Positions 11,660 to 23,402 of a stretch of DNA of 64,000 nt are shown here, one piece after another (the stretch's first letter is position 1; each line of letters opens with the position of its first letter). The translations under genes and the position numbers were made by a program. The DNA lies in NCBI GenBank assembly GCA_029204045.2, contig CM055073.1:22576502-22640501 (forward strand), in the 5' to 3' direction. This stretch comes from Tillandsia leiboldiana (lineage: Eukaryota > Streptophyta > Magnoliopsida > Poales > Bromeliaceae). The notes under the pieces were generated by a model. It was not told the origin of the DNA and searched no databases. It saw only the letters and a program-made list of their open reading frames with translations.

Positions 11660-13005
11660 ATCAGGAGACCTTTTCGCTTGTGGCCTTGCTTAAGTCCATT
11701 CGAACATTACTTGCCATTGCAGCATACCATGATTATGAGATCTGGCAGATGGATGTGAAAAATGCCTTCCTAAATGGATTTCTTGAGGAAGATATCTATA
11801 TGGAGTAGCCTTTGGGTATCACTTCTAGTGACGAAAGTCACAAAGTATGTAAACTGCAAAGGTCCATATATGGGCTTAAGCAAGTATCTCAGACTTGGAA
11901 TACTCGTTTTAATGATGTAATCAAATCGTTTGATTTCGTTAAGAATGAGGAGGAACCATGTGTTTATAAGAAAGTTAGTGGGAGTGAGAGTGTTGTTACA
12001 TTCTCGTATTGTACGTGGACGACATTCTCCTAATTGGAAATGACATTCCAATGCTGACTTCGGTTAAGATGTGGTTATCTAAGAAATTCTCTATTAAAGA
12101 CCTAGGGGAAGCATTTTATATTTTGGGGATTAAAGTCTATAGAGATAGACCTAAGAAGATGCTAAGCCTCTCACAGAAAATGTACATAGAGGAGGTGCTG
12201 AAGAAGTTCAACATGGAAAACTCTAAGAGGGGACTTCTACCCCTTAGGCGTGGAATTTATCTCTCCAAGAAAATGTGCCCCAATACATCTGAAGAGATTC
12301 AACGAATGAGCCAAATCCTTTATGCTTCAGCTATAAGGAGCCTCATGTATGTCATGCTATGTACACAACCTGATATTGCACTTGTTGTGAGTGTCACAAG
12401 AAGATATCAGTCCAATCCGGGTGAGAAGCACTGGACTGCTGTGAAAAACATACTTAAGTACTTTAGAAGGGCTAAAGATATATTTTTGGTCTTTGGAGAA
12501 GGAGAGCTGAAAGTACAAGGATACACTGATTCTGACTTCATATCTGATGTTGACGATAGAAAGTTTACGTCGGGATACGTGTTCTTGTGTAATGGTGGTT
12601 CGGTGTATTGGAAGAGTTCCAAACAACCAATCATCGCTGACTCTACTATGGAAGCAGAGTATATCACCGCATCTGAGGCTGCAAAGGAAGCCTTTTAGTT
12701 CAAGAAATTTGTTGCAGAACTAGGTGTGATGCCATCATATACCATTCCATTTTACTACGACAATAATGGCGCCATAGCCCTAGCTAAGGAGCCAAGGTCT
12801 CATCAAAGGTCCAAGCATATAGAGCGACGATTTCATATTATACGCGAATATCTCGAGAAGAAATTTATCGAGGTGCAGAGAGTAGACTCCGCGGATAACA
12901 TGGCAGACCCACTGACTAAGCAGCTAAGCCAGCAGAAGACTGAAGCCCACCTTGAGAAGATGGGGCTTGGTATATGGCTAATTGGCTTTAGTGCAAGTGG
13001 GAGAT
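11660..13005 (+). pseudogene. Copia-1 reverse transcriptase and RNase H remnant
   Basis: Ty1/copia pol in three plus-strand frames. 11666-11808 carries ETFSLVALLKS and IWQMDVKNAFLNG, then a TAG where the family has a glutamine codon. 11812-12030 carries CKLQRSIYGLKQ, then a frameshift. 12009-12698 carries the YVDD catalytic motif at its start, then ARRYQSNPG-like and RNase H segments (TDSDF, ADSTMEAEY), ending at a TAG. 12726-13058 carries the RNase H tail (YYDNNGAIALAKEP, KHIERRFH, ADPLTKQL). Everything upstream of the RT palm lies beyond the inserted LTR and outside the window. The lineage is not certain (Angela/TAR-like at best). It is clearly non-functional. Confidence 0.9.
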
Positions 13006-14807
13006 TGTTAGATGTATGCCCTAGAAGCCAACTTGGCCGACACATGTATTCTTTCTAGGATATAAATTTGTATTTGACATTTTACATTATGAATGTTATT
13101 GGGTTTTTATTTCCATTCATGTTGTATATGTGTCCATGAATTGTCCAAGGAATTAATAAGATGATGATACGTATTTTCAAGAGTTGAGAATTTGAGACAT
13201 GTATCATTAAAGATTAATTCCTAAATGCTCTCGATCAATGGATCATCACGGGAACAGTGATTGACCCGGTGAGATTGGTGCATAGGTCGCTTCCCTTTTA
13301 GGATAGACGAGTCTCGAGTCAACAGTGTGGGGACATTAGAGCGAATGTCCAGGTGGTTGTTGGAGAACAAGAGTACAGAGCGTGACCATCACAAGAAGTC
13401 ACTTGGATGTCTACTCACTCGTCAGTGACTTACTCGATGTTGTAGTAGTGTGACTGGTCCTTTAACCTGCGGTGTCTCGGCTATTCACAATGGGGTTACT
13501 GTAGTTTGACTGTACATATACTTGGTCCCTAGCCATTTGGGTCCTTGCAGTGCTTATTGGCTGCAGTAGGTTCGTTGTAGGAATAGGGTTTACACCTATA
13601 TGGAATCTATCTCCCTTAGTAGATAAGGGAGTTAGTCCTATGTGATTTATGAGACCGAGTTTAGAAGACCTTGGTCAAGGCGTAGTAAATAACGGAAAGG
13701 GTTTCCGATATTAGAAACTCGAGTCGAATAAATTTGACATATGACATATGGTAGGGTTTGACGAGCAATTCCATGACCTTCGTCTAGTTGGGACTCCGGA
13801 TAGAAGGATTGTATCACACGTTAACTACACCTAGTGGTTCAGTATTCCATTCTACTAGAATGCCACTACATGCTGCTAGGCGTCACTGGTGGATTGTGGG
13901 ACTCACGAGAATTATCTGGATGATCGATAATTTTTATTGGGCTAAGTTAGAATTGCTATAACACACTAAAAAGAGTTTCAGCGATATTATTGATGGTGAT
14001 CACAATATATCTCACTACCAGGTAGAATAGAGCCTATGGGGTCACACATATAAGAGGTTATGACTGATCGGATAGTTGGATCGCGATTTTAGAATTGCCT
14101 GAGGACTTAATTGTCAATATGTTGATAATTGGACTAATTTGTATTTGTTACAAATTACGGATATTAAAGTGCAAATGTTGCAAGAGAGGATTTACTAATA
14201 GTTAGTAAGTTGTGAGAGTACTTAAGTGCAAATATTGTGTTAATGATTTGATTTGATCAAATTAGGATTGAGTTCAAGTCGAATTAAATTAGGATTTAAT
14301 CGATTGAACCGATTAGAGATAAGATAAACTTAAATCTAATTTTAAGTTTATCTTAATGTTTATCTTAATGATTATAAAAGGGATTATATCTCTCTTTATA
14401 CGTATGAGTTTTCTTTAAGAGAAAGAAAAGAAAAGAGAAAACCCTAGTCGTCATCTTTTTCCTCGCCTTCCTCCTTTCTAAATATCCACATTCAAAGAAA
14501 AACGTTCTCTACAAGGGAGCTAGCACCCCGGTGAGAATTTCGATTTCGATCAGATCGACGATCTCGTGCGGATACCCTTAGAGGCTGGACGCGTGCGCGG
14601 CTTCAAGAGAACCAAATTCCACGATCATCATATTGCGGTGTAGATCTCCCCGTGCAAAGGTGAAGATTAGATCTTCCTCTTCATTTTTAATCTTAAATAC
14701 ATGAGAGACCTTTTTTGCGTGATTTTTGAGATCGGGTCTCAAGTTTTTCAAATATTTGTTTATTTGATTTCTTTTTCCACTGCATTTATTTCGCGCAAAT
14801 CCTAACA
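13006..14807 (+). mobile_element. Copia-1 LTR, about 1.8 kb
   Basis: Starts TGTTAGATGTATGCC after the purine tract gtgggaga and ends CCTAACA. A TATA box, TATAAAAG, lies at 14373-14380. The LTR follows the RNase H end directly, so it is the 3' LTR of the copia element to its left. It is also followed by a primer-binding site, which is the mark of a 5' LTR. Confidence 0.85.
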
Positions 14808-14808
14808 G

Positions 14809-14820
14809 TGGTATCGGAGA
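14809..14820 (+). other. Primer-binding site after the copia-1 LTR
   Basis: tggtatcggaga, one mismatch from the usual TGGTATCAGAGC core plus drift at the end. It starts one base after the LTR end. About 70 bp of leader follow before a gypsy LTR interrupts. Confidence 0.7.
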
Positions 14821-14888
14821 CACCCTCATATTTTTAAGATTAAAATTATAGACTTGGATATTTTAAATCATTCTTTGTTGATTAAATG

Positions 14889-15402
14889 TGTAGTGCACCG
14901 ACTTTGCTAAATGGTAAAGTGCGGTCAAATCACCTCGAGCATATTTTAAAATATGATGAAAATGAGGTGGAATGGTTTTGGTTCGAAGCAAAAGGCTTCT
15001 GGACCAAAAGCGAGTTGAAACGGTGAAGAAAAATAGAAATCAGCCTTGATTCTGGTTGCTGGACCAGAATCGGGCGCCCGGAAGAGTCCTGCGAGCGTCC
15101 GGAAGAGTCCTGCGGGCGTCCGGAACTGAATCCAGAACCACCAACCCGAGAGCTGGAATTTCGAAAAAACAGGGGGTTTGGGCGCCCAGGAAGTCCTAGG
15201 GGCGCCCGAATCAACTGTAGCGGGTCCTGGAGGGGCCGCCCGGTCGAAGGGTGCTTCGAAGAAACTGGGCGCCCGGAAGAACTCGCGGGCGCCCGAAACG
15301 CGGTGAAAAAGCTGTGGACATAGTGGAATAAAGGGAAATCAATGGGGGCATTTTGGTCATTTCACACTCTATAATCCCCAACCATCCTCTGAACAGCATT
15401 AA

Positions 15403-15455
<53 letters not shown>

Positions 15456-17602
15456 CATTGAATATCCCACCCACCCTTCCTCTTCTCTATTCGAACCAGG
15501 GAGAAAGAAAGAAAGGGAGTGAGGGAGAAAGAGCAGCAGCAGCAGCAATGAGCAGCAGCAGCATCAACCACAGCAAGCTGTTGTGGGTTTCTTGGAGCTT
15601 CAAGAAGCTTGGGGACTTGGAGAGAACTCAAGGAGGAGCACCAACATCCCTCTTCTTCTTCCTCTTGAGCAAGGAGCTTCAAAAGAGGTAAGCCCTAAAG
15701 TTTAGGGTTTCATTTTTAGGGTCTTGCATGGGTTCAAAACTTTGGGGAAACACCCAAAATGGGGTTGTTATCCATTTTTAGAGTGTTTCATGGAAGCAAA
15801 AGAGATCAAAATCTCTCTTTGCTAGAACATGGCAAAAATGGGGTTTCATCCCCTTTTTCTTTCTTGTGGTCAAAAGAACCAAAGAAAAGAGACTTAAGAG
15901 AAACTAGGGTTTCTCTTTTAGTAGATTTTATGGGATTAGAGGAGTATTTAAATGATTCCTTTATGGTTTCATTGTTGTTTTAGTGCTTCTTGTGAATCAA
16001 CAAGAGAGCAACCATCTTCTCCAATCAAGAACAACAAAGGTGGGGGATTCTATCGAACAAGGGTGACCTCTCCCCTTGTCTTTTGCTTTTTAATTAAGAA
16101 GCATGTTAGTAGAGAAATAAAGAACATGGAATTATATCGATGTTGCATGATGGATACATGACATAGGAGAAACCTAGATTAAGGTTTTATGTGTGGCATT
16201 AATCTTAGGACTTCACGAGTGGCATTTATGCATGAGTCAAACTAAGGTTATGAAAGAGTCAAGGTTTAGCTTAGAGTCTAGTCTCTAAACGGAAAGGGAA
16301 TTAAAAGTTGAGGTTAAAAAGTGTAAACGAGTAAAATCCCTAGAGTTGGTCTTAAGAAGTTGGGTAAAATGAACCCTCGCTTTAACTTCAACATTGAGCA
16401 AGAATGAAAGTAAGAAAAATTAAAGTCCAAGGGATTTTTGGTTACCTTGAGGCAAGGACCTAGGGTAAAGAGAAAAAAAAAATAAAGAGAAAGAATTTCT
16501 TAGTAAGAAAGATAAGCTAAAAGACTTAAAAGAAAGAGAACCAGATTGCCAGTGGCAATGTGAGCTATAAGCTCGAGTAAGAAATAAAAGCAGATGCTTA
16601 AGAGCAAAAGAAAGGCAAATGCATAAAGTGCAAAAGAGGCCAAGAGCTAAAGCTAAAGAAAAGAGATAAAAATAAAATGGGCGCACCTTCGGGGGTAAAA
16701 CGTAGATCTTGTTGGAGTGCAAGAGCAGTGTCCCTCTCCCGGGCAGTGACCCGTATGACAAAGTTCCCCGTTGGGCGGGGTAGCACTTGAGGTGCTATCG
16801 GCAACCTTAGAGATCTTGTCTTGTGGTAGCATGACTACCGGGCTGGGGCCAGTTGGGTAAGATTCTCCGAGGGTTTAGCAACTTTAACTAAGGTACAAAG
16901 GAAAGAAAGAAAGTGAATGGTCAAATATGAGTTTGGACAGAGTGCCACCTTGGAACGACATAGTGTCGTGCTATGGCAAAAAGGGTAGAGTTATATATGA
17001 GCGTCATTAGTTAGTATTTACAGCTTTAAATACTGTAATTGTTCTCTATTATATTGCTTCCATTAGACCAAGCGGTGTAGGGCATTTTTGCTCGGTTGTT
17101 GAACCCACTGGGAACTTCGTTGTAGTTCTCACACCCTTGGGTGACATCCCCACAGGTCCAGGTACATCGAGCGAGGCGCACGATAGGTGCAAGGGCCCAG
17201 CAGAGTAGCGACCTAGCAGTTTAGAGTCGCCAGTTCATTTTGGAGAGCTTATTATTTTGAGCGAATTGTATGTGAGGAAATATTGTAAAGTAAAATGCTT
17301 AAGTTTCATTTTGAAAAAATGTTGTAATACTTTAAGTTAAAGTTTCATGTAAAAGAGAGTTGTAATATATTTGAAGTTTAATGTTTCGCTCAATACTGTA
17401 CTTTCAATTCCTTCTATCTGTTTGTATGAATGAATGAAAGTTTAAATTTCATAGTTTAGTACTCTGATTGTTACTCTTCCGCTTACACTAAACTGTGATT
17501 GTTGGAATGAACCGTTCCTTTCGGGTGTTGAAAGGTCATGCCCGATTAGCGAGTCTGTCCACGTGCCCGAACAGACCAAATTGGCGGGCTCGGGGCGTGA
17601 CA
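14889..17602 (+). mobile_element. Solo gypsy LTR in the copia leader
   Basis: Ends CTCGGGGCGTGACA at 17602 and probably starts TGTAGTGCACC at 14889. Flanks aaatg (14884-14888) and gaatg (17603-17607) fit a degraded 5-bp TSD, though the left edge is uncertain. It contains a TATA-like CTATAAT near 15369, a (CT)n tract, a CAG-rich leader, a likely splice donor at about 15690 and the family stem-loop at 17110-17130. No primer-binding site or polypurine tract flanks it, so it is a solo LTR. The short open frames inside are not genes. Confidence 0.7.
15405..15452 (+). repeat. (CT)n microsatellite in the solo LTR
   Basis: Uninterrupted CT dinucleotide run in the leader just downstream of the TATA-like box. 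Confidence 0.95.
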
Positions 17603-17843
17603 GAATGATTAATAAATCATTTTACTATATTCAAAAATTATTAAATTTTGATCAATTCGAAATTATTTAATCCGCAAAATTCAAAAAAAAAAACCCGTTG
17701 TACGGACTGCTACAGTAATTATGTACGGGGGCTGCTACAGTACGGATTGCTACAGTAAAAAAATTTAAATTTTTTTTTTTTTTTGTAAAATTTGATGAGA
17801 TCAAATTTTTTTTTTAAATTTTTATATATAGCGGTACACTAGA
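17603..17843. other. AT-rich stretch with repeated CTGCTACAGTA
   Basis: No gene. Three nearby copies of a GGAYTGCTACAGTA-like motif lie at about 17705-17757, followed by A/T runs and TATATATA near 17825. It may be the rest of the copia leader interrupted by the solo LTR. Confidence 0.4.
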
Positions 17844-17864
17844 CCCTAAACCCTAAACCCTAAA

Positions 17865-17866
<2 letters not shown>
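17844..17866. repeat. Short interstitial telomere-type repeat
   Basis: Three consecutive CCCTAAA units, the complement of the plant telomere repeat TTTAGGG, directly before a long (AT)n tract. Too short to be a telomere. Confidence 0.9.

Positions 17867-17867
<1 letters not shown>

Positions 17868-17955
<88 letters not shown>
17868..17955. repeat. (AT)n microsatellite
   Basis: Nearly perfect run of about 44 AT units. Confidence 0.95.
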
Positions 17956-17958
<3 letters not shown>

Positions 17959-17959
17959 T

Positions 17960-18753
<794 letters not shown>

Positions 18754-18788
18754 GAAGCATCGATTCACTACCTCCGAAGCCACCAACA

Positions 18789-19113
18789 ATGGCGGAGAAG
18801 GCCCCGTCGCATATGCGCCGTCAAAAGACGTTGTCCCCCTCGATGCCGTGAAAGCTCTGCCTCTCCATCTCCGTCCTCTCCGCCATCACGGACACCTCTC
18901 GCCGCCCCGACGGCACCATCAACTGTCGCCTCCTCTCTTTCCTCGACTTTCGTGCCGCCGCAAACCCGAACCCCATCCGCGGCATCCGATCCGTCGATCT
19001 CACCGTCGATCCCTCCCGCAACCTCTGGATCCGCGTCTTCTCCCCCTCCTCCGTGGCCGCCGAAGTCGGCGATCGGCGGATTCCGGTCATCGTCTTGGGT
19101 TTTATATGTGTTT
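18789..19113 (+). pseudogene. Truncated plant carboxylesterase (CXE type) pseudogene
   Basis: The ATG at 18789 opens MAEKAPSHMRRQKTLSPSMP. A TGA follows at 18849 where CXE-family proteins have a tryptophan (P-W-K). The same frame then continues with LSISVLSAITDTSRRPDGT, RLLSFLDFRAAANPNP, VDLTVDPSRNLWIRVFSPSS and ends at IPVIV. In intact CXE/GID1-like hydrolases the oxyanion-hole motif HGGG comes right after this point. Here the similarity stops and the reading runs into an unrelated AT-rich stop. Only the N-terminal quarter of an alpha/beta hydrolase is present, with no catalytic Ser, Asp or His, so it cannot be an active esterase. It lies about 280 bp upstream of a Helitron 3' end, which suggests capture by a Helitron. 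Confidence 0.8.
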
Positions 19114-19367
19114 AGTATTTCTTGTATATTATATATACACGCGAATAAAAAATATTTGTTTTGACTATTTTTTTTCTGCCTTTTCACTCTTTTTTAAAAT
19201 TCTGCTCAATAGTGTGGTACTCTAAACTCTCTTTTCCTGTTTATTAACAGTGTCCTCCACAGTTCTCTGTGCTTATCTTTGTTCTTTTTTCTTCCTTTCG
19301 AGGAACTTGTAGTTCTCTATACTTATCTTGGTTTTGAAATGAAAATAAAATTTACTGGAGAAATTAT

Positions 19368-19397
19368 ATCCGCAGCGCTGTGCGGGTTCTTCACTAG
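19368..19397 (+). mobile_element. Helitron 3' terminus (first)
   Basis: ATCCGCA and TGCGGGT form a stem around a 6-base loop (19368-19387), then 6 bases, then CTAG at 19394-19397 followed by T. This is the standard plant Helitron 3' end. The element must extend to the left and so probably includes the carboxylesterase relic. I could not identify its 5' TC end. Confidence 0.65.
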
Positions 19398-19849
19398 TAC
19401 ATATCAAACCCTTTACAATGAACTCAAGTGTTCAGACAAAAAAATGATTGAAAAACAAAAGCGTGCAGTAGAACACTGAAAAAATAAATATAAGGAAAAT
19501 TGAAAAACTAAATATAGTAAGAAAGAAATCAATAAAGATTGCAATATTTTTTTAAATAGTACAATATATGTATAAAGGATGCAACATAAGTGTAAATGAT
19601 GTTTTGTTTCTTCTTCTTCGTTTCCAACTTATTTACTCTTTTTTTTCTTCTTTCTACTTTTTTATTTCTCTTCTTCTTTCTTTTTTATTATATCTAAACT
19701 TGTACCGCAGCATTACATCTTTTACTTTTTCTCTCTTCGTCTTAATTCTCTTCTTAATTTTTCTTAATTTTTTCTCTATTTAAAAAGATAAAATTTTTGA
19801 AGAATTTGAAAACATTGCACTATTTAATAAGTTATTGTACAATTAGAAA
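19398..19849. other. AT-rich intergenic stretch, nothing recognised
   Basis: Short low-complexity open frames (F/S/L-rich) only. No repeat end or gene can be supported. Confidence 0.5.
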
Positions 19850-20021
19850 GAAAAATGCTACTTGTACACCCCATTTGGGGGTGTATATCGCACACCCCAC
19901 CCATTCAATGGATGGGGTGTGGTGAGGGGTCACTTCACAATTTGTGAAGTGACCCTCCCACCGTTAGATGGGTGGGTGTAAGATGTACACCCCCTTTGGG
20001 GGTGTACATGTAGCGTTGCTC
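19850..20021. mobile_element. MULE-type MITE, 172 bp, exact 9-bp TSD
   Basis: Flanked by AATTAGAAA at 19841-19849 and 20022-20030. The ends match as inverted repeats (GAAAAATGCTAC at left, GAGCAACGCTAC as reverse complement of right). Both arms contain a TGTACACCCC...GGGGGTGTA palindrome, and the centre is the perfect palindrome GGTCACTTCACAAT plus mirror. No coding capacity. A 9-bp TSD is typical of Mutator-like elements. Confidence 0.85.
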
Positions 20022-20030
20022 AATTAGAAA

Positions 20031-20272
20031 ACATACTAAACTATTTGATTAATAATTACACAATTTAAAAATATATTACACTACTAACAGTATATTATAA
20101 TAACTTATAAAATGGTGCAACATGCTGTCGTATATATATGGCGTAACATATTTTAAAATAATGTAATATAATTTAGAATTTAAAATGTCAGTATATTCTG
20201 ACATAACAAAATGTGTCAAATTTTTTGTGAAAAAATATTTGACAAATTATAATGTGCAGGTACATTTTTCTC

Positions 20273-20303
<31 letters not shown>

Positions 20304-20619
20304 TCACCTCATATAAAAACCAAAAGTCCAAATATAATAGAGAAAGAAAAAAAAAAAGTGCAATATACTATTAAATAGTATAATATATCTTAAATAATAC
20401 AATATAGTTTAAAATTTAATATTTTTATATAGAGAATATTATATTATACCTTTCTTTTCTCTCTCTCTTTTCACTCTCTAGTTTTTCATTTAGAGAGAGA
20501 GAGAGAGCGCGCGGATATTAATTAGAAACTTTGTGTGTGGGTTTAGAAAGTGGGCGTAATTAGAAACAAGCGAATTCTCTATAACCACCTTCTATCTAAT
20601 AACAAGTGAATTTAATTAT
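20031..20619. other. AT-rich stretch with A-runs and a GA microsatellite, no gene
   Basis: A-run at 20269-20300, CT/GA dinucleotide tracts at about 20460-20508, many 'aatatatt' words. Nothing coding. Confidence 0.5.
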
Positions 20620-20785
20620 GAAAAATGTTAAATATACATTTAAATATGAGTGTACATTTTATATATCATTTATTTTAAAATAATGTGAATTTTATAAATC
20701 ATTTGATGAATAAAATAATTTTTATTTTTAAATAAATAAAAGATAAAATATATATTTATTTTTGAATGTATATATAATATTGCTC
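20620..20785. mobile_element. Second MULE-type MITE, 166 bp, exact 9-bp TSD
   Basis: TTTAATTAT at 20611-20619 and 20786-20794. The left end GAAAAATGTTAAATATACAT and the reverse complement of the right end (GAGCAATATTATATATACAT) are inverted repeats. The outer bases are the same as in the MITE at 19850, so they share a family of ends with different bodies. Confidence 0.8.
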
Positions 20786-20794
20786 TTTAATTAT

Positions 20795-22149
20795 AAACCA
20801 TGAGTGGGATTGGAACGAACCCGTGCAAATGACACGATTCCATTGGTCCGCTCTAATAAATAACCCCTTCTCGATCCCTCTGATATTCCCATGCGCGCCC
20901 TGAGCACTTTTATTCCCGTGTGCGGCGGCGGAGGAATAGTAGGCGAGAATTTGACACATTTTTAATACCAGAATGTACTGAAATTTAAACGTAAACTATC
21001 TATACCATATTATGAATTCTCATATTTTTAAGGTGACGTGGTGCATTCTCCATAGTTTAAAATATTTTTAATTTTTTTTTTTACAATAATTATCTACTCT
21101 CTCTCTCTCTCAATCTCTCACCTCTCCCTCAATGTCTTTTCTTCTTCTCTAACATCCGTCGCTTCACCTCCCCACATGCATGCATTGATTAATTTAATAA
21201 TAATCTCCACCACATACATTATTAAATTATTGTGGTGGTGGTGACGTTTGATGTTTCAAGAAATCATAATTGTCATTTAATAAATTAATTAAGCATGGTG
21301 TTAATTTGCATTTTCTTCTTATATGCCATCCGCTTCCCCCAACTCTCTACAACCCTACCTCCTCTTTTTCTTTGTGGAGTTTTTATAGACCCCGTACAAG
21401 ATGTTTCGGCGGCGTGATCGTAGCGGTGGTGGAGGCGGTGAACGTGATGGCAGTGGAAACCAAGACGGTGATGGAGGAGCCAGGAACGTAGGCAATGATT
21501 GTGGAGATCGATGTGGCGGTGGTAGCAGTGGTAGCAGTGGTTGAATCAAGAGTTTTAGTGGTTGGTTTTGGGCTCTGCTGGGATGATCTTGGTGGAGTTT
21601 TTCGCGCCCTGTTGTTGACATTGCCCCGCCATAGAACGTGGGAGCGTGCTGCCGTTGTCTTCAAATGCGTCGTCACCTCGAGAGATAAAAATCACCGCCC
21701 CTTTCTTTTGATTCTTTGTGAGCGATCCTTTACAGAAACATCATGCAATTTTATTTTTATTTTTTGCCTGAGGAATCTATATCAGATTTTTTTTATTTGA
21801 TGTTGCTGTAAACCCTAATGCAACTTTTTTACCTAATATTTTATTTTATTACTTACTATGTACGTATTTTAATTTTTTACGAATTTTATTTTATTTTTTT
21901 ATCGAAATCGTTGGCGATTTATTACAACGATTTATCTTTTGTCTGCTGATGCATTTCTCTAATTTTCCGGTAAATCGTAATTCAACACATAATTCTATTG
22001 TTGCTAAAGGGCGAGATCCTGGTGAGTGCCCTAAATTTGTCGTAGCATGATTTCATTCCGTGATTTGATATTGAATTGATCTATATCGAAATTTTAGAAT
22101 AATTTATTTATATTGTTGTAATAAATTTAGTATAAATTTAGCTATAATA
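20795..22149. other. No intact gene; probable Helitron body
   Basis: 21380-21700 is clearly more GC-rich than its surroundings and reads as a Gly-rich frame (RRRDRSGGGGGERDG) on plus. I do not recognise it and it has no start or stop logic of a gene. It could be another captured gene fragment of the Helitron ending at 22186. A TCTACTCTC at about 21093 could be that Helitron's 5' end, but this is weak. Confidence 0.35.
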
Positions 22150-22151
22150 AT

Positions 22152-22186
22152 ATATGTCCGCTGCATTGCGCGGATCACTACACTAG
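22152..22186 (+). mobile_element. Helitron 3' terminus (second)
   Basis: Stem TCCGC (22157-22161) with GCGGA (22170-22174), then CACTACA and CTAG ending at 22186, followed by T. It aligns with the terminus at 19368-19397 over the stem and the CACTAGT end, so both ends belong to one Helitron family. Confidence 0.7.
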
Positions 22187-22419
22187 TATTGTAGTATTTG
22201 ACAGCATATTATACTATTTAAAAATATAGCCTAGACAGTATATTGCACTGTTTGATAAGGTGTTATTATATACGGTCAATTAATATGGCGTGTTTTCTAA
22301 ATATACAATAATTTATTAAATAATACAATATATTTTCAAATAGCATAATATTTTTATATTTTTTAATGCACAAGAAACAAAGTTAATTGAAATAAAAAAA
22401 AAAAAGTCCGAAGAACTAG

Positions 22420-22455
<36 letters not shown>

Positions 22456-22889
22456 AGAAGAAGAAAAAGATGATGATGATAATAATGAAAGAAGAAAGAA
22501 GCAGAAGAAGCGGATAAAGAAATATATTGCACTATTTATACTTGCATTACAATATTAATTCAAATATTGTATTCTTTAAGAAGAGATTGCATTTTCTTTT
22601 TCTTTTCTTATTATATTTAGTTCTTTAATAATTATATTTTTATTTTTAAAAAGAATTTAACATAGAAATTAAACACCAAAGGGTGCCAACTGAAATGCAA
22701 AATTCACGTTGGAGCCATCAATTTTCCGAGATTTTGAGAAAAGCAGGTGGTCTGCTAGTTAACAAACTGGCAAGTCCGATTTTGTTCTCTGAATCTAGAA
22801 AATAATTTGTTGTCTTTTCCATGGTAATTTCAGTATTTCTTTTTGATAATATGACTCTCAATAACCTATTCTATTTGGTTTGAATGCAT
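22187..22889. other. AT-rich stretch with long A-run, no gene
   Basis: A-run at 22419-22453 followed by GAA/GAT microsatellite-like sequence. Nothing coding. Confidence 0.5.
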
Positions 22890-23398
22890 TGTTGGAAAAT
22901 GATGCAAATTGTTCATAATATTAGTGGTCCTATTATTATGTAAGTAGTGGATAAATGTAGTGTTAATAGTGTACTAACTTAGTTAGAAGTTGACTAAGTC
23001 ATAGAATGGTGGATTAACTTGTGTAAATAGATCAACTGTCTCTAGCGCAAGTGGCAAAGAGCTTAGTGATTGATACCTGAGGTTCCGAGTTCGAAGCCTA
23101 GTTGCTTTACATTTCCGGCAAAATTTATTTCAAAAAAAATAAACGAAGCGGAAAGCATGCTACATTTCTCTTAAAAAAAAACTTGTATAAGTAGCTAGTG
23201 GGTTATATATGAAGTGGAAACATAGGTTGAGTTAAGTTTTTTTAAATTTTAAGTTTTCTTCATTTATTTAAATCCCTTGATTGTAAACTTGTAAGATGAT
23301 AGGTTTTTTGAATTATTTTTTTTTTGTTTCTTCCACTTCATTTGCTATAGCAAAATTTATTTATGGCTGTTTACTTTAGAAAGCTTCTTCCACCTACA
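22890..23398 (+). mobile_element. Copia-2, 5' LTR (contains a SINE)
   Basis: Starts TGTTGGAAAATGATG, ends CCACCTACA, and is followed by a primer-binding-site-like TTGGTATCATAGC at 23400. The same LTR is at 27569-27965. A SINE at 23031-23179 is present only in this copy. The 3' LTR has about 50 bp not found here. Confidence 0.85.
23031..23179 (+). mobile_element. tRNA-derived SINE, copy 1
   Basis: Head ATCAACTGTCTCTAGCGCAA with box-A-like TAGCGCAAGTGG, box-B-like GAGTTCGAAGCC at about 23088, a conserved body (GTTGCTTTACATTTCCGG, AGCATGCTACATTTCTC) and an A-run tail. It is flanked by a 15-bp TSD, AACTTGTGTAAATAG (23016-23030) and AACTTGTATAAGTAG (23180-23194). The other LTR of the same copia element has the empty site near 27690. 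Copies 2 and 3 are at 36758 and 43321. Confidence 0.88.
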
Positions 23399-23402
23399 AT
23401 TG

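Noticed and set aside
23041..23110. Possible tRNA gene with A and B boxes (also 36770 and 43323)
   Set aside because: No cloverleaf can be closed, and the sequences go on into a shared non-tRNA body with A-rich tails and TSDs. They are SINE copies.
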